A stretch of 40,878 nt of DNA, taken from positions 1 through 40,878 of the forward strand of contig NZ_JACJRS010000049.1 of the NCBI RefSeq assembly GCF_014697375.1. Reading direction: 5' to 3'. This document shows positions 36,638-40,878 of this stretch, piece after piece. The notes beneath the pieces were generated by a model that was not told the DNA's origin, searched no databases, and saw only the letters and a program-made list of their open reading frames with translations. The stretch's first letter is position 1. Each line of letters starts with the position of its first letter. Made by a program: the position numbers and the translations under genes. The DNA comes from Phormidium sp. FACHB-1136. GTDB taxonomy: Bacteria > Cyanobacteriota > Cyanobacteriia > Phormidesmidales > Phormidesmidaceae.

Positions 36638-36724
36638 AGCTAACGACCAAGCCCACCGGACGCAGACTACCTTTGCCAGCTAGCCAACTACCTTTCGCCG
36701 TTCCGGTGCGGCGACTTGTTAGCC
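36638..36724 (-). other. attC-like recombination site 1
   Basis: Read on the minus strand, GGCTAAC opens the site and GTTAGCT closes it. Inside, GCCGCACCGGA pairs with TCCGGTGGGC leaving one extrahelical G. An unpaired spacer (AAGTC against TTGGTC) separates the two paired boxes, and a central loop region of about 40 bases follows. This is the attC layout: R''-spacer-L'' with an extrahelical base, variable loop, L'-spacer-R'. The R' box departs from GTTRRRY at one position. Confidence 0.65.
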
Positions 36725-36737
36725 CTCAGCAACAGCT

Positions 36738-36905
36738 TTATCTCTCAATGCGTTCAAGTTCTTCACGAACTACTTTTCGTAGAGTTGCCTCAAGTGGTTG
36801 GCGAATAGCCTGAATAGGTTGACGTAGGACTTCATTAATCAAGGTTGGATAGTTTCCCTGGCACTAGCTTGTTCAAGTAGGATAATCTCTGGAAGGCTTG
36901 CTGAT
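36738..36905 (-). pseudogene. Remnant coding sequence ahead of attC site 1
   Basis: Two minus frames join across a shift near 36850. One reads SLPEIILLEQASARETIQP. The other reads LINEVLRQPIQAIRQPLEA and ends KVVREELERIER at a stop 14 bases before the attC-like site. The helical, charged end resembles the C-terminus of small antitoxin-like proteins, but it is too short to name. It is probably the decayed gene of a cassette. Confidence 0.4.
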
Positions 36906-36928
36906 TAAGGATCACAGGCAATGGAAAA

Positions 36929-37408
36929 TCAAGGATCCAAATTTAAGAGACCATTGTCTACCCCCCAAATTCCTAACTGCGCCCGTTTGGCTGGGTGAAT
37001 GTAACGCTCGATCCCAAAGCAGTCATAAAGAGCGGCATGGAGCAGCGCGAGCCGCCCACGATCAAGTGTGCTTAGCGTGTGATCGGCAAAACTCGGATGA
37101 GCATTTACACCACCACAGCGACACTGACGCTCACCGTCAGACGCAATGAAGCTCCAAGAAGAACCATCGTCCACCATTGCGCCCAAATCAGTCGGATCGT
37201 AGTCGGACCGCCAATCCCACACTTGAATCAAGTCAAGAGCAGAAAAGAACTCGTCCACTTGTGCATTTGAAGCCGGAATTCGGGGTGTTACCAGATGCTC
37301 GAAATTTCCAGTCCCGTGGAACCGGATTTTGGACTTCTTGAGGCACCAGGAATACCCCGACCAAAAGGCAAGCACCTCGGTAAATGTAAGTGTGAAGGTT
37401 CGTTGCAT
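36929..37408 (-). CDS. Cassette-borne protein of unknown function
   Basis: 159 residues, no signal or membrane helix. It starts MQRTFTLTFTEVLAFWSGYS. A central segment VWDWRSDYDPTDLGAMVDDG is followed by GERQCRCGGVNAHPSF with two close cysteines. The C-terminus is LHAALYDCFGIERYIHPAKR. I do not recognise the family. It is oriented like the attC-like sites and its start lies 15 bases from the degenerate site at 37423-37509, as expected for an integron cassette gene. No clear ribosome-binding site. Confidence 0.6.
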   Translation of the reverse strand: MQRTFTLTFTEVLAFWSGYSWCLKKSKIRFHGTGNFEHLVTPRIPASNAQVDEFFSALDLIQVWDWRSDYDPTDLGAMVDDGSSWSFIASDGERQCRCGGVNAHPSFADHTLSTLDRGRLALLHAALYDCFGIERYIHPAKRAQLGIWGVDNGLLNLDP

Positions 37409-37422
37409 GGCGATGTTGTTGA

Positions 37423-37509
37423 GGTGAACGGTGAAGCTGAACGGCGACAGGTAGCCTCTTGCCTCTGACCGACCAACTAACTACCGTTCGTTGCAGCGAG
37501 GTGTTAGCC
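37423..37509 (-). other. Degenerate attC-like site 2
   Basis: On the minus strand it begins GGCTAAC and may end GTTCACC. Between them GCTGCAACGAACGG partly pairs with CCGTTCAGC, leaving a five-base bulge. The spacing to the next gene start suits a cassette boundary, but the R' box is poor. I report it mainly for its position. Confidence 0.3.
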
Positions 37510-37518
37510 TGCTCTAGA

Positions 37519-37534
37519 CTTAGGTATACCTAAG
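37519..37534. promoter_or_regulatory. 16-bp palindrome ahead of the toxin-antitoxin operon
   Basis: CTTAGGTATACCTAAG is perfectly palindromic and ends 15 bases before the antitoxin start. Type II antitoxins commonly repress their own operon by binding such palindromes over the promoter; TATACC within it could be part of a -10 element. Confidence 0.6.
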
Positions 37535-37549
37535 CAGCCTGTCCATATT

Positions 37550-37780
37550 ATGAGCTATCGCGACATCATTACGATTGAGCCTGATAAGCGTGGTGGCAAG
37601 CCCTGCATCCGCCGGATGCGCATTACGGTCTATGATGTTTTAGGGTGGTTAGCGGTTGGCATGTCTACCGCTGAGATCATTGATGACTTTCCAGAATTGA
37701 CAGAAACCGACATTAGGGCCTGCTTGGAGTTTGCCGCTGATCGCGAACATCGTTTAGTTGCGTCGGTGAGTGCTGCTTGA
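37550..37780 (+). CDS. DUF433 antitoxin
   Basis: 76 residues. The DUF433 (VapB45-like) pattern is complete: DIITIEPDKRGGKPCIRRMR, then VYDVLGWLAVGMSTAEIIDD, FPELTETDIRACLEFAADRE. The middle is a winged helix-turn-helix that binds DNA. It neutralises the PIN-like toxin encoded by the next gene, whose start codon overlaps its stop. A palindromic operator candidate lies just upstream. Confidence 0.9.
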   Translation: MSYRDIITIEPDKRGGKPCIRRMRITVYDVLGWLAVGMSTAEIIDDFPELTETDIRACLEFAADREHRLVASVSAA

Positions 37781-38109
37781 AACTGCTGTTCGACCAAAAC
37801 CTGAGCCGCAAGCTGGTCAATCGGTTGGCTGATATTTTTCCTGAATCCAGCCACGTTCAGTCCCACAACTTAGCTGAGAAAACAGATACTGAGATTTGGG
37901 AATTTGCTAAGCTAAATGACTTTTGTATAGTGACACAAGATGCAGATTTCCCTGAAAGAAGTCGGCTTTATGGCTCTCCACCCAAAGTTGTTTGGCTCCG
38001 GTGTGGTAATGCACCGACTAGCCAAGTTGAAGCATTATTACGGGCTGGTGAGGAAGCTATTCAAGAACTTTTAGAAAATCCAGATATAAATTGCTTAGAG
38101 CTTCATTAG
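37777..38109 (+). CDS. DUF5615 PIN-like toxin
   Basis: 110 residues. DUF5615 (Mut7-C/PIN-like) proteins act as ribonuclease toxins with DUF433 antitoxins. The acidic metal-binding positions are in place: LLFDQNLSRKL near the start, DTEIWEFAKLNDFCIVTQDA and DFPERSRLYG. The start is a TTG overlapping the antitoxin stop (TTGA), so the two are translationally coupled. It is convergent with the HEPN gene at 38122. Confidence 0.88.
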   Translation: MKLLFDQNLSRKLVNRLADIFPESSHVQSHNLAEKTDTEIWEFAKLNDFCIVTQDADFPERSRLYGSPPKVVWLRCGNAPTSQVEALLRAGEEAIQELLENPDINCLELH

Positions 38110-38121
38110 AATAAGTTAGCT

Positions 38122-38844
38122 TTAGTCCAAAAGCTCTCCCAAAGCAGAGACTAAACTTTCGATATCGCTCTTTACTCCTTCTTTCAAAGAAGCTGTATCA
38201 TCATCTGAAGTGGAAATCAAGGATTTATATTTCAAGAAAATCTCAGTTGCTATATCTATGAGGTTATCGATCTCTTGCCAGGTTAAAGCATGAGGAAAAT
38301 TTGGATAGGGTTCGGTAGAAACTGCCACAAAGGTGTTGAGTATATCATCTAAAGGATTCATACTCTGGTTAAGATTAAGTTGTTGTATTGCACCTATAAT
38401 TTTCTTCTCTCTGGTAAGACCATCTTTTCCTGGGTGGGCGATTACTTTATTTCGAAACAACATTAGCCTTTTGACAAGGCTTGAATGGTTTTCATCCAGC
38501 CTCACCTTATCTTGTATCAACTGCCTACAACAAGTCTCAATTTTACTGTTTTCAAGGCTCCAAAAACGATGATTTGCCTCAAAGTAATTTACCACCTTTT
38601 TTAACCCTACAGAATCACCATCTTGCTCATAAACTTTGCATAGGAGAAGAATCCCAGAATCACCAAAAGCATTTTTCGATTCTAGTAAAAAGATATTATT
38701 TGGTATTTCAGCATTTCTTTGTTGTTGAAGTCGCTCTTCTACTTTCCTCTGTACCATCAGGTAAATAGAGGCGCGAGCTAGATTTAGCTCGACGATCTCC
38801 AAATATTTTGCAAATAACTCAATTGAGGTTCTATTGTCTGTCAT
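38122..38844 (-). CDS. HEPN-domain protein, AbiU2-like
   Basis: A 240-residue all-helical protein. Near residue 131 lies LFRNKVIAHPGKDG, an R-x5-H motif inside a predicted helix, which is the active-site signature of HEPN ribonucleases (Rx4-6H). The RNKxxAH form recalls the AbiU2 family. The other segments are amphipathic helices (FAKYLEIVELNLARASIYLM, LALTWQEIDNLID-like region) without known motifs. Start chosen at ATG 38844, which forms TGATG with the stop of the membrane protein gene; an in-frame GTG at 38856 is possible. Third gene of the operon and its likely effector (inference). Confidence 0.65.
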   Translation of the reverse strand: MTDNRTSIELFAKYLEIVELNLARASIYLMVQRKVEERLQQQRNAEIPNNIFLLESKNAFGDSGILLLCKVYEQDGDSVGLKKVVNYFEANHRFWSLENSKIETCCRQLIQDKVRLDENHSSLVKRLMLFRNKVIAHPGKDGLTREKKIIGAIQQLNLNQSMNPLDDILNTFVAVSTEPYPNFPHALTWQEIDNLIDIATEIFLKYKSLISTSDDDTASLKEGVKSDIESLVSALGELLD

Positions 38845-39488
38845 CAGGCGTTCCACTCCGAAAAAGTTAAGCTTCCAGTCACTTGGGAAATTTTTGAGTT
38901 TGTGAATTCTGGAGAAGAACCTGGATTGCGATTTTGTTCGAGATATTGCAGTGATAGCATTAGGACTATTGCGACAATAGCTATCACTGCAATCGCTATT
39001 GCCACGGGCTGAAAATTTGGCTTCTTATCCTCAGCTAAGAGAGCGTTGATTTCGGCTTCTTTTTGCACAAGGTACAAAGAATCCCCTCTAACCTCAATGT
39101 TTCTCTTATCTACTTCAGTCGCTGAGAGAGGATATAAAATTGAATAGGTACTAGAAAGAGTTTTCCAGATTTCATTGACAGCAGATCGAATATCTTGAAC
39201 TGCTTTAATTTCTTCACCAAGCAAAGCAATTTCATGAGGAATAATTCTGCCAGCACGATCTTTTCTCTGTTCTGGATCCGGAAAGCTTAAAGCTATATAT
39301 GGGACAGTAATATTTGAAGATAATTTGATGTTCCCCTGATTAACCTGAAACTCTTCAGTTACGGTATTATCTTGAAACATCCTATGATGAGCGTCTAGCC
39401 AATCACTACAACTTAGTTGGGGTCGCAGAAGCATCCGAAAACCCCAGTCGCGCCCACGTGTTGACCATAAAATTGTAGTTAATTTCAT
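38844..39488 (-). CDS. Single-pass membrane partner of the GTPase
   Basis: 214 residues. It begins LTTILWSTRGRDWGFRMLL, a motif I associate with small proteins encoded beside conflict-system GTPases. A PYIALSFPDPEQRKDRAGRI segment and GRIIPHEIALLGEEI follow. One transmembrane helix lies at about residues 160-182 (VAIAIAVIAIVAIVLMLSLQ), with a short polar tail. It has 4-base ATGA overlap with the GTPase gene and TGATG overlap with the HEPN gene, so translation of the three is coupled. It may anchor the complex at the membrane (inference). The family name is not certain. Confidence 0.6.
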   Translation of the reverse strand: MKLTTILWSTRGRDWGFRMLLRPQLSCSDWLDAHHRMFQDNTVTEEFQVNQGNIKLSSNITVPYIALSFPDPEQRKDRAGRIIPHEIALLGEEIKAVQDIRSAVNEIWKTLSSTYSILYPLSATEVDKRNIEVRGDSLYLVQKEAEINALLAEDKKPNFQPVAIAIAVIAIVAIVLMLSLQYLEQNRNPGSSPEFTNSKISQVTGSLTFSEWNA

Positions 39489-40603
39489 TGTTTATTAGAG
39501 AAATACACTTTTCGAGTTTGTTCATCTTCAATCTTTCCACGGAAAGCAGCAACTACTGCTGTCACTGAATCTCCTTTCTTTCGTGCTGAGCTTTCTAGTT
39601 CTTTCAGCTTTTCTGTAATAGATTTTGCTGTATCATCCATGAGCATAAAAACATTGCCCACTAATGGCATATATTTCAGCCAATTAGTTGTTAGTAGGCG
39701 AAAAGTTTCTGTCAAACGATAAACTGCTGCCTGGCCAGTTTCACCCACCTTTGCCCAGATTAGTGCTCTCTGAACTGGGAGAATGATCGATATTGGAGGA
39801 ATTAGATCAATCCCAATATTTTGTTCCGGATTGACTATTTTTCCAGTTTCAGAATCAAATTTAGCAGAAGACAGCAAGAGGAAATCTTCACCTATAGACT
39901 GATACTCATCACCGGACAGCATCATCTTGAAGACTTCGCGCAGCTCTTTTAGTTCATCTATAGCTGACCTATGAACTTCATCTCTAAACCAATAGATATC
40001 CTTATCTGGCATCAAATCCGCTTTTGAAAGGCAGATAACCCACACTCTTGGAAATATTTGTAATGTTTCACTGTCGGCAATAATTGCGCTCTTTTGCCGT
40101 TCTATCTCTCCTCGAAAACTTCCAAAAAGCCGCTTAAGATACTTACCCCCTTCCTCTTTCAGAATCTGGGCATCACATAAAAAGAAAGCAATATCAGACT
40201 TTAGAAGGGTGCGAAAAGCCTCAATTTTGTTTTGCCCCTCAATATCTACTTTTGTCTCTGTCCACCACTCTCCAGGATAGTCGTGCCAAACAATCGAACC
40301 AGCAGATTTATCTAAGCCTCGAACCGTTATGTTAAATCTAAATGCTTGATGCTGATAGCGTGTTGGTGGAGGTAGGAGGCTTTCCTTCATCTTCAAGTAT
40401 TCGTTTGAGAGTCGTTGACCTTGCGAAGTATCGTCAGCAAGGAGACTATATCCAGCAGTTCTTCTAAAGAAAGGCTCTTGATGCCATCCATAGAATGTAC
40501 TGAGTAGAGTTGTCTTGCCACTCCCAGACTCGCCAAAAACCGCTATGTGCTGCTCAATAACTCTTCGGGGTCTAAAAATTGTCCTTGTCAAATCTTGGAT
40601 CAT
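39485..40603 (-). CDS. P-loop GTPase of a conflict-system type
   Basis: 372 residues. Walker A is GESGSGKT at residues 24-31. A DYPG at 108-111 (SIVWHDYPGEWW) fits the G3 DxxG motif, and SKAD at 193-196 (VICLSKADLMPD) the G4 NKxD motif. The C-terminal third is helical (AVYRLTETFRLLTTNWLKYM) and Lys-rich at the end. The fold order fits TRAFAC-type GTPases like the double-GTPase families described in NTP-dependent conflict systems; ATP binding is not excluded. GGGAG lies seven bases before the ATG at 40603. It is the first gene of the operon and starts 167 bases inside the attC site at 40770. AT-rich compared with the core. Confidence 0.7.
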   Translation of the reverse strand: MIQDLTRTIFRPRRVIEQHIAVFGESGSGKTTLLSTFYGWHQEPFFRRTAGYSLLADDTSQGQRLSNEYLKMKESLLPPPTRYQHQAFRFNITVRGLDKSAGSIVWHDYPGEWWTETKVDIEGQNKIEAFRTLLKSDIAFFLCDAQILKEEGGKYLKRLFGSFRGEIERQKSAIIADSETLQIFPRVWVICLSKADLMPDKDIYWFRDEVHRSAIDELKELREVFKMMLSGDEYQSIGEDFLLLSSAKFDSETGKIVNPEQNIGIDLIPPISIILPVQRALIWAKVGETGQAAVYRLTETFRLLTTNWLKYMPLVGNVFMLMDDTAKSITEKLKELESSARKKGDSVTAVVAAFRGKIEDEQTRKVYFSNKQ

Positions 40604-40769
40604 TCGTTACTCCCGATCTGTTACTAGATATTTTTATGGGCTTACCATCCCTGATTACACAAAGCGCATATTCTTTCCGACAGAGAGTGTTAAAAATTCA
40701 TATACGCTTTATGGAAAGTTGTAACAGTATGTAGCCTATCTGTCAGTGCAGAGTTTCTAGCTGCTTGCA

Positions 40770-40860
40770 GGCTAACGTTTGAGTTAAGCGGCGGCGACAC
40801 TCAACCGCCGGGTTAAAGCCTCGGCCCGTCAGAGCCGTCCGCTTGAACGAATTGTTGGGC
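40770..40860 (-). other. attC-like recombination site 3 (aadA type)
   Basis: Read on the minus strand it starts GCCCAAC (exact RYYYAAC) and ends GTTAGCC (one off GTTRRRY). AATTCGTTCAAGCGGACGGC at the 5' side pairs with GCCGCCGCTTAACTC at the 3' side. That pairing leaves an extrahelical C and an extrahelical A at the same places as in aadA-cassette attC sites. The central loop is about 40 bases. The window ends 18 bases beyond it, so the next cassette is not visible. Confidence 0.75.
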
Positions 40861-40878
40861 CAACGCCCGATTGATGTG

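Noticed and set aside
38113-38119. GCTAAC on the minus strand right after the HEPN stop, as a possible attC start
   Set aside because: No matching inner boxes or closing GTTAG follow; the downstream bases are the end of the toxin gene.

Overview
The window is cyanobacterial chromosomal DNA. It carries psbK (photosystem II), an Amt ammonium permease with an NtcA-type site upstream, a SpkB-type kinase with a pentapeptide-repeat tail, a CHASE2/DUF928 pair, split GDT1-type manganese-exporter halves, and many small proteins of cyanobacterial type. Most of it is GC-rich and densely packed. The species cannot be fixed from the sequence; a filamentous Leptolyngbya/Phormidium-like organism would fit, which is inference.

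Positions 1-26958 are mainly core genome. In order: a broken Omp85 gene, DUF928 and CHASE2 (all minus); amt; purE behind a strong leader hairpin; a Dda-like helicase; psbK and a membrane-anchored FKBP isomerase, each with a terminator; a small outer-membrane barrel; an MlaE-type permease; two small conserved proteins; the SpkB-like kinase; a transposase remnant; a small Cys-rich protein; a DEAD-box RNA helicase; rimO; a geranylgeranyl-reductase-family flavoprotein; a PP2C phosphatase; the NfeD/SPFH pair; two half-size GDT1 proteins; a conserved small protein; and a large ADP-forming acyl-CoA synthetase/GNAT protein.

Positions 27190-29352 form a visibly AT-richer accessory patch. It holds a J-domain protein followed by an HNH-like nuclease, then a 168-bp MITE with a perfect 10-bp target duplication, then a hairpin. 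Core-like genes resume at 29353-34205: a WD40/TPR/DUF4912 protein, a cysteine hydrolase and a cupin. These are followed by a truncated DUF5674 gene, a small conserved gene and an antitoxin-like gene.

The antitoxin-like gene is cut by a complete IS4-family element (35301-36630) whose ends match those of the MITE. The IS has no target duplication. It abuts a region that looks like an integron gene-cassette array read on the minus strand. Two good attC-like sites (36638-36724 and 40770-40860) and one degenerate candidate (37423-37509) delimit cassettes. The best attC has the aadA-type layout, including the extrahelical bases.

The largest cassette holds a translationally coupled three-gene operon: a P-loop GTPase, a single-pass membrane protein and a HEPN protein with an R-x5-H motif. 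Beside it is a DUF433/DUF5615 toxin-antitoxin pair with a 16-bp palindromic operator. The GTPase-membrane-HEPN operon is the best candidate in the window for an undescribed, defence-like system. The J-domain/HNH pair is second.
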